A DNA stretch of 64,000 nt, from contig CAJTNO010000001.1 of NCBI GenBank assembly GCA_910577815.1, positions 186,001-250,000 of the forward strand. The letters run 5' to 3'. Shown in pieces: positions 53,340 through 62,561 of the stretch. A program made the translations under genes and the position numbers. The notes under the pieces were generated by a model, which did no database searches, was not told the origin of the DNA, and was given only the letters and a program-made list of their open reading frames with translations. Position 1 is the stretch's first letter; each line of letters opens with the position of its first letter. This stretch comes from an uncultured Christensenella sp. Its GTDB lineage: Bacteria; Bacillota; Clostridia; Christensenellales; CAG-917.

Positions 53340-53515
53340 AGGTCGTCCGCATCCTGTATCGGAACCTCGCCGTCGGGCGTTATAGGATAACCGTCGTCCT
53401 CGGGCGTTCCCGTCCAGCTTCCGTTGGGGTCGAAGTGCGAACGCATATTTTCGTGATTGGTCATATTGCTGTGCGAAAGGGGTACTTCGTATTTTCTTTT
53501 CTTCTTATTTTTCAT
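53336..53515 (-). CDS. Small hypothetical protein
   Basis: 59 aa from the ATG at 53515 with AGGAG 5 bases upstream. A basic start (MKNKKKRKYEVPLSHSNMTNHENMRSHFDPNG) leads into an acidic Pro/Gly-rich end (SWTGTPEDDGYPITPDGEVPIQDADDL). The end resembles short Clostridial hypotheticals of the form SYTG...PVQDADDL. Soluble, probably disordered. Its last codons lie inside the right arm of the long palindrome. Confidence 0.75.
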   Translation of the reverse strand: MKNKKKRKYEVPLSHSNMTNHENMRSHFDPNGSWTGTPEDDGYPITPDGEVPIQDADDL

Positions 53516-53753
53516 ATTCACTCCTGAATTTTTTTGCCGCCGACAGGCTTATCGCCTAAGTTTTTTTATTTGCGCGTACAGGCGCAGTGCGACGCTTATC
53601 GGCGGCTTGGCTTTTGCCTGAGCTTAGTATGTGCCGATTAAAATATTTTATTATATTAATTATATTAAAAATTTTAAAATTGTTGTGGAAAATCAAACGC
53701 GTGTATGCTAAAATAACTTAAAGACATAGGAGACACACGTTACCGAGGACTTT

Positions 53754-54341
53754 ATGGAAACTACCGATAAAAGAGTTTTAAGAACAAAGAGCGCCATTCG
53801 CAAGGCGTTTAATCAGCTTGTACAGACAAAGGAAATGTCCGATATATCCGTCAGCGAACTGACGCAGGCGGCTAATATCACGCGCAGTACCTTTTATATG
53901 TATTACGATTCCGTAGCGGCGGTGCGCGACCAGATTGAAAACGAAATTATCGCCTGTATCGATAAGGTTATGAGCGAGCAGGACTGGGTGCAGTGTATGA
54001 TAAATCCGTATCCGCTTCTGAACGCTATCGGAATGGAAATAACTAAATATGATGAATATAATAGATATATACTCTGCTCAAATAATTCCGGCAGGCTGCT
54101 TGATAAGCTGAACGGCCGCGTGGTTGTGGCGTTTATAGAGTACGTTAAGGAAAAAAAGCCGGATATTGACGCCGCAAGGGCTAAATACGTTGCCGCGTTT
54201 GTAAGCGCGGGCATCGGCGAGTGCTTTAAAATCTGGTATAACCACAAGAGTTCGCTTACTCTCGAGGAGTTATGCCGCCGTATATCCGAAATCGTTACCA
54301 AGGGGCTTGAAATATTAAAAGGTATCAAATTCGATTGCTGA
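53754..54341 (+). CDS. TetR-family regulator
   Basis: 195 aa. N-terminal HTH: RVLRTKSAIRKAFNQLVQTKEMSDISVSELTQAANITRSTFYMYYDSVAAV, followed by an all-helical ligand domain with YVAAFVSAGIGECFKIWYNHKSSLTLEEL, like the TetR_C_7/DhaS-like group. GAGG lies before the ATG. It stands 59 bases before the ABC transporter gene and likely controls it in response to a toxic ligand. Confidence 0.92.
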   Translation: METTDKRVLRTKSAIRKAFNQLVQTKEMSDISVSELTQAANITRSTFYMYYDSVAAVRDQIENEIIACIDKVMSEQDWVQCMINPYPLLNAIGMEITKYDEYNRYILCSNNSGRLLDKLNGRVVVAFIEYVKEKKPDIDAARAKYVAAFVSAGIGECFKIWYNHKSSLTLEELCRRISEIVTKGLEILKGIKFDC

Positions 54342-54400
54342 CGCACGGACGACGGCATATCGAAATCCGCAATGCGTTTTTTGCGCGAGGTAGGTGAACT

Positions 54401-57247
54401 ATGCTCAAACTTTGTGATATTGTAAAAAATTATCCTTCGGCAACCACGACGGTGCAGGCTCTGCGCGGCGTTTCGCTGTCCTTCAGAGAACACGAATTCG
54501 TGTCAATCCTCGGTCCGAGCGGCTGCGGCAAGACTACGCTGCTCAATATCGTGGGCGGTCTTGACAGGTATTCCAGCGGCGACCTCATCATCGGCGGAGT
54601 GTCCACCGCTTCCTTTGACGATATGCACTGGGACGCGTATAGAAACGCTACCATCGGATTTGTTTTTCAGAGCTACAATCTTATACCGCATCTCTCCGTG
54701 CTTGAAAACGTGGAGCTTGCGCTCAGCCTTGTCGGCGAAAAGAAAAAGGTGCGCAGAGCAAAAGCCATAGAGGCACTTCGCAGGGTGGGCATAGAGGGCG
54801 AGATAAACAAGCGCCCCAATCAGCTGTCCGGCGGACAGATGCAGCGCGTAGCCATCGCGCGCGCCATTGTAAACGACCCGAAAATCATTCTTGCCGACGA
54901 ACCGACAGGCGCGCTCGACAGCGAGCTCAGCGTGCAGGTTATGGATATCCTTAAGGAGATTTCCGAAACCCGCCTCGTCATTATGGTTACGCACAACGGC
55001 GAGCTTGCCAAGCAGTATTCCTCGCGTATTTGCAGATTTAAGGACGGTCAGCTTGTAGAGGATACCAATCCCTACGATTACGATAACGACGCGGACGCGC
55101 CCACTCCTCTCGAGCTTGCGGCACTCACCGCGCAGGATACGGCGGATGATGCAAACGGCGAGGACGACGCCGCCCTCGAATCCGACGATATTATTACCGC
55201 CGATACCGCTACGCTCGAGGAGGACGTACATACGGTTACGCCGCCCGAGGACGTAGATTACGACAGCCTTGCTATCCCCGACGCGGAGGAGCAGAAGCCT
55301 CATAAGGTGTCCAACCGCAAGCGCAAGAAGCAGATGAACCGTATGCGCGCGGACAGTAAGGAAATTTTCGATAAGCTCGGACTTAACAGCCTCAGCAAGC
55401 AACGCAAGAAAAAGGCGAAAAAGGACAAGACCTTTAAGCCTACGTCTATGAGCGCGGGTATGGCGTTCGGACTGAGTTTGCGCAATCTGTTCTCCAAAAA
55501 GCGTCGCACCTTCCTTACGGCGTTTGCGGGAAGTATAGGTATTATCGGCTTGGGGCTTGTGCTTTCCATTTCAAACGGCTTCGATGTTTTTGTAAACGAT
55601 ATGCAGACCGATATGCTTGCGGGCGTTCCCGTAGGCGTATACGAGTATAACGTGGAGGCTTCCGCCGTTATGGACGTTATGTCCAGCCTCGCCACTCAGA
55701 AGCCCGGGGAAAACGCGTTTCCCGATTCAGACCAGATTACAGTTAAGCCCGGTTCGGGCGGCGGCGGTATGTCCGGCTTTACGGATATCCTCAACGCGTT
55801 TTTTAAATCCGTATCCAAAAACGACCTTAACGAGGAGTTTGCTAAGTATATAGAGGATATGCCCGAGGATTATTATTCCGCCCGCAGCGCCTATTACGGC
55901 GTGCGCTACAACATAGTTGCAAAAACTCACGACTCCGAGGGCAACACCGTCTATAAGGACGTTTCGCAGCAGCCCGAGGTTTCCAACGTTATGACTATCG
56001 CCACAAGCATTCTCGGCGAAAGCGGCGTTCAGCCTCAGTACTGGCAGGTTATGGTAGGCGACGAGAATAATATGCTTAAATCCTACGACCTCATAGGTAA
56101 AAACAGCCGCTATCCCAACAATAAAAACGAAATTCTGCTCTGTATAGGCGAAAATAACGAGATTGATAAGGGCTTGCTCGAGAGCTTTGGAATTGCTACC
56201 TCCGTAGTCAACGGGGACGGTTCGGTTACTAATCTTACGCCCGAACAGATTAACGCCGATTTCTTTATCGGCAAATCCTTTAAGCTCATAGACAATAACG
56301 GTTATTACGAGAATTTTAATAACGGACTTTTCGCAAAGCCCGATACAGAGGACCAGATTGTTTTGCAGGATATGTACGACGAGGCGCAGAATGAGCTTAC
56401 CATTGTGGGCGTTATCCGTCCCAAGGAGGGGGCGAGGTCTTCTTATGTGTCCAATTCGCTTTGCTATACTCCCGAGCTTGCAAAATACGTGCTGGACAGC
56501 GCGTATAATAGCGATATCGCCGTTGCTCAACGCGAGCTTATCGCTAATCCCAAGCCTAATTCTAAATATAATACCGTGTTCCGCGAGAGCCTCCGCGACG
56601 ACGACCTCGCTTCCGGTTCGTCAATAATCGCCGTGCTCGGCAAAAAGCTCGCCTATACCTCGTTTCTCAAGTCGATTGGCGCGACAAAGGCACCAACTTA
56701 TATCAATCTCTATCCCGCTACCTATGAGCAGAAGCTGAATATAGGTAAATATATCTCCGATTGGAATACAAAGTATAAGGGAAATATAGGTTATTTCGAC
56801 GTGTCAGAAATGTTTATCTATAACCTCACTATGATTATAGACCTCGTGTCGCTTATGCTTGTCGCCGTCGCTTCCATCGCGCTTGTGGTGTCTACCGTTA
56901 TGATTGGCGTTATCACATCTAACTCCGTTATCGAGCGCACAAGGGAAATAGGTATTCTGCGCTCCCTCGGCGCGCGTAAGCGGGATATCCGTAACGTGTT
57001 TATCGCAGAAACCTCGCTGATTGGACTTGCCGGCGGACTTATAGGAATTGTGCTGACTTATATACTCTGTCCGATTATAAGCGTGATTATAGGCGCGCTG
57101 TCCGGCGTTGAAAATCTGTTGCATTTCCATCCTCTGCACGCGCTGCTGCTTGTGGTGCTTAGCTTCGTGCTGACGGTAATTTCAGGTATTCTGCCCGCTA
57201 TAGGAGCGTCGCGAAAGAACGTGGTAGACGCGCTGAGAGTGGATTAA
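54401..57247 (+). CDS. ABC transporter, fused ATPase and FtsX-type permease (MacB-like)
   Basis: 948 aa. Residues 1-230 are the ATPase: Walker A LGPSGCGKTT, signature LSGGQMQRVAIARAI, Walker B ILADEPTGALDS. A linker (230-340) is strongly acidic, then basic (NRKRKKQMNRMRADSKE). The permease follows: a helix near 370-390, a large exterior domain (about 395-790), and three C-terminal helices (about 800-925) with IERTREIGILRSLGARKRDIRNVF, the FtsX signature. Such proteins work as mechanotransmission machines exporting lipids, peptides or drugs rather than classic channels. The linker is unusually long. A terminator follows. Confidence 0.94.
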   Translation: MLKLCDIVKNYPSATTTVQALRGVSLSFREHEFVSILGPSGCGKTTLLNIVGGLDRYSSGDLIIGGVSTASFDDMHWDAYRNATIGFVFQSYNLIPHLSVLENVELALSLVGEKKKVRRAKAIEALRRVGIEGEINKRPNQLSGGQMQRVAIARAIVNDPKIILADEPTGALDSELSVQVMDILKEISETRLVIMVTHNGELAKQYSSRICRFKDGQLVEDTNPYDYDNDADAPTPLELAALTAQDTADDANGEDDAALESDDIITADTATLEEDVHTVTPPEDVDYDSLAIPDAEEQKPHKVSNRKRKKQMNRMRADSKEIFDKLGLNSLSKQRKKKAKKDKTFKPTSMSAGMAFGLSLRNLFSKKRRTFLTAFAGSIGIIGLGLVLSISNGFDVFVNDMQTDMLAGVPVGVYEYNVEASAVMDVMSSLATQKPGENAFPDSDQITVKPGSGGGGMSGFTDILNAFFKSVSKNDLNEEFAKYIEDMPEDYYSARSAYYGVRYNIVAKTHDSEGNTVYKDVSQQPEVSNVMTIATSILGESGVQPQYWQVMVGDENNMLKSYDLIGKNSRYPNNKNEILLCIGENNEIDKGLLESFGIATSVVNGDGSVTNLTPEQINADFFIGKSFKLIDNNGYYENFNNGLFAKPDTEDQIVLQDMYDEAQNELTIVGVIRPKEGARSSYVSNSLCYTPELAKYVLDSAYNSDIAVAQRELIANPKPNSKYNTVFRESLRDDDLASGSSIIAVLGKKLAYTSFLKSIGATKAPTYINLYPATYEQKLNIGKYISDWNTKYKGNIGYFDVSEMFIYNLTMIIDLVSLMLVAVASIALVVSTVMIGVITSNSVIERTREIGILRSLGARKRDIRNVFIAETSLIGLAGGLIGIVLTYILCPIISVIIGALSGVENLLHFHPLHALLLVVLSFVLTVISGILPAIGASRKNVVDALRVD

Positions 57248-57262
57248 AATTTAAAATATTAT

Positions 57263-57314
57263 AAAAGTGCTGTTATAAACAAATAGATTGTATGTAACAG
57301 CGCTTTTCTTTGTT
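57263..57314. terminator. Terminator after the ABC transporter
   Basis: Stem AAAAGTGCTGTTA / TAACAGCGCTTTT (57263-57275, 57295-57307) with one G-T pair, then TCTTTG. Confidence 0.8.
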
Positions 57315-57332
57315 TCAATGCAAAATTGAGTG

Positions 57333-58133
57333 TTAGGTCAGTAATATATACCATTTCCATATCTTATAATCAAAGATATTTTTATGTTTTAAGTTAAGAA
57401 ACTTAAATATGGAAAATATTGCTATTTTGTATTCAATGCTATCTGCGTCTTTAGTTAATATAATTCTATGTCTATCTTTTTTAATTAAATTTTTTACGAA
57501 GTCAGGCATTTCTTTAATATCATTTAAATATCTATTAACGCAATAACCAATTCTCAATCCATTTAACTTAATAGCAACGATAAATTTTGAGATTTTTATT
57601 TGATTTTCATTATCAAGTAAATTGTTTGTATTTGTTGGAATATTACTATAGTCGTGTTCAGTATTCATAATTATTTTAAATAATTTAAACAAGCTTAATA
57701 GATAATTATGTAATTTCATATTGCAGGGAATAACATAATTTTCATCGTCTGCATATTTGTTTATCATAGCTTTTGCAAATATATTTTCTATTTGATATAT
57801 AAAAAATTCTAATAAGAGTTTGTCCTTTTCAGGATATATTACTTGTTCGTTTTCATCAATAAAACGACCTACTATACTTTTTCTATTTATAAATTGATAT
57901 TGATTTAATAAATCCAAATCAGATAGATATGTATTTATAGGTATTTTTTCATTTGGTTGTATAAAGCCTAACACTATGTTTTCCAATGTGTATTGATTTA
58001 GTAGGCTATTTATTGATAAAGCGGTAAAAGCCGAATAAACTTTTTTTGATATAGCATTTTTATATTCTTTGTATGTGCAGAGTGTGTATTCATAAATCCT
58101 CCATATGTATGTTTGATGATATAAGAATAGCAT
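57333..58133 (-). CDS. Hypothetical AT-rich protein
   Basis: 266 aa as drawn, rich in Ile, Asn, Tyr and Lys, with no known domain or signal peptide. Base composition is far more AT-rich than the neighbours. The start is unclear: the only good ribosome site (GGAGG) precedes an ATG at 58093 in another frame that stops after 27 codons, while the long frame has no site near its ATG at 58133. A one-base deletion near the 5' end would explain both, so this may be a frameshifted gene. Confidence 0.6.
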   Translation of the reverse strand: MLFLYHQTYIWRIYEYTLCTYKEYKNAISKKVYSAFTALSINSLLNQYTLENIVLGFIQPNEKIPINTYLSDLDLLNQYQFINRKSIVGRFIDENEQVIYPEKDKLLLEFFIYQIENIFAKAMINKYADDENYVIPCNMKLHNYLLSLFKLFKIIMNTEHDYSNIPTNTNNLLDNENQIKISKFIVAIKLNGLRIGYCVNRYLNDIKEMPDFVKNLIKKDRHRIILTKDADSIEYKIAIFSIFKFLNLKHKNIFDYKIWKWYILLT

Positions 58134-58341
58134 TTTACAGTGATAATTGTGTGTCTATATTTGTTTAAAAATATATTTATATGTCGTTTTTACGTTTAAA
58201 CTTCCATTTATATCACAATCAAAGGGATTTATGTATTTCGTTCTATTGAGTTAAGATTTGAACACTTAGTTATGACACAAGCATTACGGTATATATTATT
58301 TTAGCATTTGTTATAGATTAAAAATGATAATAGAGGTAATT

Positions 58342-58662
58342 ATGAACACAATTATTAAACGTATCGATGAACTAAGAAAGTTAAAGGGCTGGAGCAAATA
58401 TCAGTTAGCTAAGTGTATAGGTGTTTCCTCGAATTCGGTTTATGGTTGGTACAGAACGGGCGCTATGCCATCTTTATCAAATGTAGAACGGATATGCGAA
58501 GCAATGAATATTACGATAGAACAATTTTTCTGTGGGGTCGGTTCGTATAGTATAAATGAAGAAGAAAATAAACTATTACAAGATTGGTTTTTATTATCGG
58601 AATTGGAACGCGGTGCTATATTTAAAATCATTGAAGTTTTTAAGTTTTTAAAGAATAAGTGA
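58342..58662 (+). CDS. XRE-family HTH regulator 1 of 3
   Basis: 106 aa from the ATG at 58342, preceded by GAGG; an ATG at 58324 is in frame but lacks a site. HTH at about 5-62 (IKRIDELRKLKGWSKYQLAKCIGVSSNSVYGWYRTGAMPSLSNVERICEAMNITIEQFFCG); the C-terminal helix contains LLSELERGAIFKIIEVFKFLK. First of three tandem paralogues on one transcript. AT-rich. Confidence 0.9.
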   Translation: MNTIIKRIDELRKLKGWSKYQLAKCIGVSSNSVYGWYRTGAMPSLSNVERICEAMNITIEQFFCGVGSYSINEEENKLLQDWFLLSELERGAIFKIIEVFKFLKNK

Positions 58663-58681
58663 AAGGGGTTTAAGGAAGTTT

Positions 58682-59002
58682 ATGATTGATATTGTAGAGA
58701 GGGTAAAGGAGCTTACTGAAAAAAAGGGGTGGACTTCTTATGAGTTGTCCAAACAAACTGGAATATCCACTAATACTATATACGATTGGTATAAAGGTGC
58801 TGTTCCGTCATTAGCAAATGTGGTTAAAGTATGTGAAGCATTAGATATTACGGTTGAACAGTTTTTTTGTGGGATTGGGTCTTATAAACTTACAGATGAC
58901 GAAAACAGAATATTGCAAGAATGGCTGTTGTTGTCAAATTTGGAAAAGAGTGCTATTATGAATATAATAGAAACTTTTAAAATATTAAAGCGTGATAAAT
59001 AA
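58682..59002 (+). CDS. XRE-family HTH regulator 2 of 3
   Basis: 106 aa, clearly similar to its upstream neighbour along its whole length (same FFCGxGSY hinge, same LLSxLExxAIxxIIExFKxLK tail). HTH: VKELTEKKGWTSYELSKQTGISTNTIYDWYKGAVPSLANVVKVCEALDITVEQ. AAGGAAG precedes the ATG. It arose by tandem duplication. It ends one base before the next ATG. Confidence 0.9.
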   Translation: MIDIVERVKELTEKKGWTSYELSKQTGISTNTIYDWYKGAVPSLANVVKVCEALDITVEQFFCGIGSYKLTDDENRILQEWLLLSNLEKSAIMNIIETFKILKRDK

Positions 59003-59323
59003 ATGAATAATATTGAGATAGTAAATAAGATTAAAATGATTTGCGGGTTGCAACACTTGAAAATAAGCGCGTTATTAAAGAAAGCAGGTTTGTCGCCTAA
59101 CGTAATCGACGATTGGAAAAACAATAAAACTGAACCGTCGTTCCCTGCGTTATTTCATATTTGTGAAGTGTTAAATATACAAATTGAAGAATTGTATACT
59201 ACTGATGAACTGAGATTGACGGAATCGCAACTTAGCATTTTGAAGGAATGGAAAACTCTTGAAATTAAAGAAAAGCAAGCAATTTGGGAGTATATCGATG
59301 CTTTAAAAAGCGACCATAAATAG
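59003..59323 (+). CDS. XRE-family HTH regulator 3 of 3
   Basis: 106 aa, the most diverged copy. The HTH (INKIKMICGLQHLKISALLKKAGLSPNVIDDWKNNKTEPSFPALFHICEVLNIQIEELY-like) and the LKEWKTLEIKEKQAIWEYIDALK tail keep the same layout. Its ATG directly follows the stop of copy 2 with no ribosome site, so translation is coupled. A terminator follows at 59342. Confidence 0.88.
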   Translation: MNNIEIVNKIKMICGLQHLKISALLKKAGLSPNVIDDWKNNKTEPSFPALFHICEVLNIQIEELYTTDELRLTESQLSILKEWKTLEIKEKQAIWEYIDALKSDHK

Positions 59324-59341
59324 ATTTGTATTCTTAAAATT

Positions 59342-59380
59342 CGAGCAGTTTGCCCTTATAGCAGAACTGCTCGTTTTTTA
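59342..59380 (+). terminator. Terminator after the triple HTH array
   Basis: Stem CGAGCAGTT / AACTGCTCG (59342-59350, 59365-59373), 14-base loop, then TTTTTT. Confidence 0.85.
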
Positions 59381-59390
59381 TTTGGAATTC

Positions 59391-59888
59391 TTATTTTAAA
59401 TAGTTTAGAATTACGCTCCACTCGCGCGTGAGCTTTTCAAGCGAGCAGGCGGCGTTTGCCGGACTTGTGGACGGCAGCCTTTCGGTTATCGGCTCAAGCT
59501 GCGGATGATGCTTTATCAGGTTTGTGTATGACGCCCCGCCGTTGCAGAATATGCGCGCTATCGCCGTGCCGTCGATAAGGGCGGGGATGTCCGCAGGTAT
59601 CACGTTTGTGATTTTGCTGTCCGAGCTGCCCGATATGTCGCACTCCTCTACGCTGTCGTATAATGCAATATTGTGCGTGAGGAGCTTTTCAATGCGAGTC
59701 GGAATGTCTGCCGTGTAAAGCTCCGCTTCGAGCAGGGCGGAAAGCACCGTCCAAAATCTGTTTTTGGGGTGCATATAGTAAAAGCTGTTTTCAACGGATT
59801 TTACGGACGGCACGCTGCCGAGGATAAGTATTTTACAGTCTTTGTCTATAACCGCGCCGAACGGATGTTTAACGTGTCGTAATTGCAC
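59391..59888 (-). CDS. DNA-deoxyinosine glycosylase (UDG family 6 / HDG)
   Basis: 165 aa, GTG start with AGAGGA upstream. Motifs: ILILGSVPSVKSVENSFYYMHPKNRFW and LPSTSPANA, which match the hypoxanthine-DNA glycosylase branch of the uracil glycosylase superfamily. It removes deaminated adenine (hypoxanthine) from DNA. It complements ung at 52 kb. Confidence 0.88.
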   Translation of the reverse strand: MQLRHVKHPFGAVIDKDCKILILGSVPSVKSVENSFYYMHPKNRFWTVLSALLEAELYTADIPTRIEKLLTHNIALYDSVEECDISGSSDSKITNVIPADIPALIDGTAIARIFCNGGASYTNLIKHHPQLEPITERLPSTSPANAACSLEKLTREWSVILNYLK

Positions 59889-59903
59889 AGCGTCCTCTTT
59901 TGA

Positions 59904-61529
59904 TTATTTTATTATATAAACCTTGCATTGGTATTTTTTCAGCTTTAGCTTCAGTTTGCCGTTTGTGTTGAGCGTTTCGCCCGTCCATTGGTCGCAAAGC
60001 GCGTAGCTGCTTGCCGCCTTTAACGATACGTAATCGTCGCTGCAAAGCTTGTTGAGATTGTAGCTTATTCCCGCCGAGTGCGAGGTCTTGTTGAAAAAGC
60101 ATATCGCCGTGCCGCCGTCCGCAAGCGGCTTTGCAAGCACGTCTATCGCGCCGCGTTTTACCCGCTTCGCCTGCTTTGCAAGCGCGTCCTGATTTATCGC
60201 GATAAGATTTTTGTTGGTGATGATTTTCTTAACTCCCTCGCTCATGCTGCGCAGGTCGTTTCCCAATATCAGCGGCGAGTTCATCATACACCAAAGCGAG
60301 AAATGAGATACGTTCTGGTCGTAGGTTAGCTTTCCGTTGCCAACCTCAAGCATATCGGGGTCGTTGAAGTGTCCTGCGCTCGAATATTTGTAAAGCTTTA
60401 CGGTATGATTGTATATCAGCTTTATCCACCACCACCAAGGGCGGATATCCGGAGTTGTGCGCCACAGGTTGCCCGCCTTTGCGCCCCAGTTGTAGGGCTT
60501 GCCCCAACCCCATTCGCAGATGGAGAAGGTTATGGGCTTTATTTCCGTTCCGTTTTCTTCCGCTACGCGCGCCGCCGCCGACTTAAGCGCGTTGCCCATA
60601 CGCAGATATTGATACATTTCGCTGTCCGCCTTGCAGGTTACGGGATTGTATAGCTTTATCTTGTTTTTGCCTGCCTTTAAACGCACTACCGTTTGAAAAC
60701 GTCCCGTTAGGTTGGGCGTCTTTTGCGGAGGGAAGTCTATTTCGTATTCCTCGCCGTCGTTTACCTGTACGCGCAGATATTTTTCGTAACGTCCGTACTT
60801 TTTGACGTTTACGGACAGCACGTATTCTCCGTCCTCGTCTGCCTGTATATTGCGATAGGTTATGTCGCCGTAGTTCCTGTCAAGCCCCGATACGTAGCCG
60901 CCTGTAGGCAGCGCCTTGTCCGTCATAAAGCGCGCAAGCCCCCCGAGTACCGCGTTGTGGACGGAGTACTCCGTGACGTTGCCGTCGAATTTGGATACGG
61001 CTATGCTGTATATCAAAGGCGCGTACTGCGATATAGGAATATTGTGACAGAAATCGTATTTGAAATATTCTATTCCCCACCTCGCGAGGGTGTAGGCGTC
61101 CGCGCTTTCTCTGCCCAAGCTTGCGGGCAGGTCCTCGCAGGTCAGCGTGCCGTTTGAGGTGTATGCGCCAAGCTTTAGCCCCATTGCGTTTACTTCCTCG
61201 GCGAGCCGTTTTATTCCGTGAGGAAAGGTCTGTAAATCGCCTTGCAGGTCGCCGTTTGCGTCGCGCATAGAGGAGTGCCAGTTGTCGTCTAAATTGAGAT
61301 GTATGTAGCCTGCGTCTATCAGTCCGTTATCCTTCATAGCGCGCGCCGTTTCGAGTATCATATTTTCGTCTATGCGGTTGCGGAAGGTGTTCCAGGACGA
61401 CCAGCCCATAGGCGGCGTTGTCTTTGCGCCGTTGTCGTAATCCGAAAGCTTAGGCTTTACGCTTGCGCAAGGATTGCCCGTGAACAGGCGGCGGATATAG
61501 CAAAAGGGACAGGTTTTATTTCTTTTCAT
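59904..61529 (-). CDS. GH27 alpha-galactosidase with an inserted beta-rich domain
   Basis: 541 aa. GH27 barrel: PPMGWSSWNTF (about 39-49), LNLDDNWH (about 79-86), nucleophile Asp in EYFKYDFC (about 159), then CEWGWGKPYNWG and the acid/base Asp in SAGHFNDPDMLEVGNG (about 384-399). Between nucleophile and CEWG lies an extra stretch of about 135 residues (about 165-303) containing GGYVSGLDRNYGDITYRNI and VRLKAGKNKIKLYN, which resembles a CBM6/35-type sugar-binding fold. No signal peptide is seen, so it probably acts in the cytoplasm on galactosides of plant origin. A CxxC near the N-terminus (CPFC) is odd for the family. GGAG precedes the ATG. Confidence 0.9.
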   Translation of the reverse strand: MKRNKTCPFCYIRRLFTGNPCASVKPKLSDYDNGAKTTPPMGWSSWNTFRNRIDENMILETARAMKDNGLIDAGYIHLNLDDNWHSSMRDANGDLQGDLQTFPHGIKRLAEEVNAMGLKLGAYTSNGTLTCEDLPASLGRESADAYTLARWGIEYFKYDFCHNIPISQYAPLIYSIAVSKFDGNVTEYSVHNAVLGGLARFMTDKALPTGGYVSGLDRNYGDITYRNIQADEDGEYVLSVNVKKYGRYEKYLRVQVNDGEEYEIDFPPQKTPNLTGRFQTVVRLKAGKNKIKLYNPVTCKADSEMYQYLRMGNALKSAAARVAEENGTEIKPITFSICEWGWGKPYNWGAKAGNLWRTTPDIRPWWWWIKLIYNHTVKLYKYSSAGHFNDPDMLEVGNGKLTYDQNVSHFSLWCMMNSPLILGNDLRSMSEGVKKIITNKNLIAINQDALAKQAKRVKRGAIDVLAKPLADGGTAICFFNKTSHSAGISYNLNKLCSDDYVSLKAASSYALCDQWTGETLNTNGKLKLKLKKYQCKVYIIK

Positions 61530-61558
61530 AAACGCTCCGATGTATTTTGGTGTTTAAA

Positions 61559-61600
61559 ATTATAGCATAAGATATCGCCATTATAGCATAAGATATCGCC
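61559..61600. repeat. 21-bp direct tandem repeat
   Basis: ATTATAGCATAAGATATCGCC occurs twice in a row (61559-61579, 61580-61600) upstream of the GH27 gene. Confidence 0.95.
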
Positions 61601-61687
61601 GAGTTCAATAGAGAAAAGACAAAGAAAGCTTATGCCGTTCCGTCGGATGTGCCAAAATTTAACACGCGCGCGAGCGCAACTATAAAC

Positions 61688-61717
61688 TTGACTAAAGCGG
61701 ATAAGTTATAATATAAT
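61688..61717 (+). promoter_or_regulatory. Promoter of CDS 61751
   Basis: TTGACT (61688-61693), 18-bp spacer, TATAAT (61712-61717). Confidence 0.65.
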
Positions 61718-61750
61718 TTATCCGAAATATTTGCAGCTAAGGACAGCTAT

Positions 61751-62551
61751 ATGACTAAGACGCAGATTATAAAGCGAATATATACCGTTTTGCTTGCCGT
61801 TTTCACGCTCGCCGTGGGAGTGGCGGTTATTTGCGTTGTCGCCGATATTTACTATACGGGGAAGGGAACGGACGTTATTTACAGCCGCGAGATTGTCGGC
61901 GAACGTCTTGAAAAGCTGGCTATTCCCATTGTTATGCTGATAGCCGCGGCTATTGCCGGGGTTGTGTTTCCCCTTTGCGAGGCGAGAGTTAAGCCGAAAA
62001 GCGAGGACGCAATAAAAAAACTGCTTGTACGCTTGCCCGAGGGCGGAAAAGACGAGGAGTTTTCGGCGGCTAAAAAGAGCTTTGATAAGTATTTTATAAT
62101 AAGGATATGCGTGTGGTCCGCGGCTCTTGCGGTTACGCTTGCGGGGGCGATATATACCCTTTGTTATCTGCTTAACACCGCTAATTTTTTGGGCGAGGAC
62201 GTGACGGAGGCAATGCTTAATCTTGTAAAATGCGTTATGTCGTTTACGTTTGCTTCGCTTGTCGCGCTTGCGGTTGCCGCTACCGTAAACGGCGTGCTTG
62301 CCAAAAAGCAGCTGACGCAAATGAAGGCTATGATAAAGCACGGCGACGGAACTAAGCCCTATGCCGAAAGCGCTGCCGTATGGCAGAAGATTAAGACGGC
62401 GGCAAACGGCACTGCCGTAATTTGGACGGTGCGAGGAATTATCTTTATTGCGGCGATTGTGTTTATCGCTCTCGGAGTATTGAACGGCGGCGCGCACGAC
62501 GTGCTGGTTAAGGCGATAAATATCTGTCAGGAATGTATAGGTCTGGGTTGA
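61751..62551 (+). CDS. Membrane protein ending in a CD1871A-like CxxC motif
   Basis: 266 aa with about five transmembrane helices (10-32, 58-76, 117-140, 158-180, 228-248). The C-terminus NICQECIGLG matches the CXXC end of the short CD1871A family, usually a separate micro-protein beside NapH-like ferredoxin and TlpA genes; here it appears fused to a membrane domain. AAGGAC precedes the ATG. The next gene follows after 10 bases with a strong ribosome site, so they form an operon. It probably assists thiol or electron transfer across the membrane. Confidence 0.75.
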   Translation: MTKTQIIKRIYTVLLAVFTLAVGVAVICVVADIYYTGKGTDVIYSREIVGERLEKLAIPIVMLIAAAIAGVVFPLCEARVKPKSEDAIKKLLVRLPEGGKDEEFSAAKKSFDKYFIIRICVWSAALAVTLAGAIYTLCYLLNTANFLGEDVTEAMLNLVKCVMSFTFASLVALAVAATVNGVLAKKQLTQMKAMIKHGDGTKPYAESAAVWQKIKTAANGTAVIWTVRGIIFIAAIVFIALGVLNGGAHDVLVKAINICQECIGLG

Positions 62552-62561
62552 GGAGGAGATT

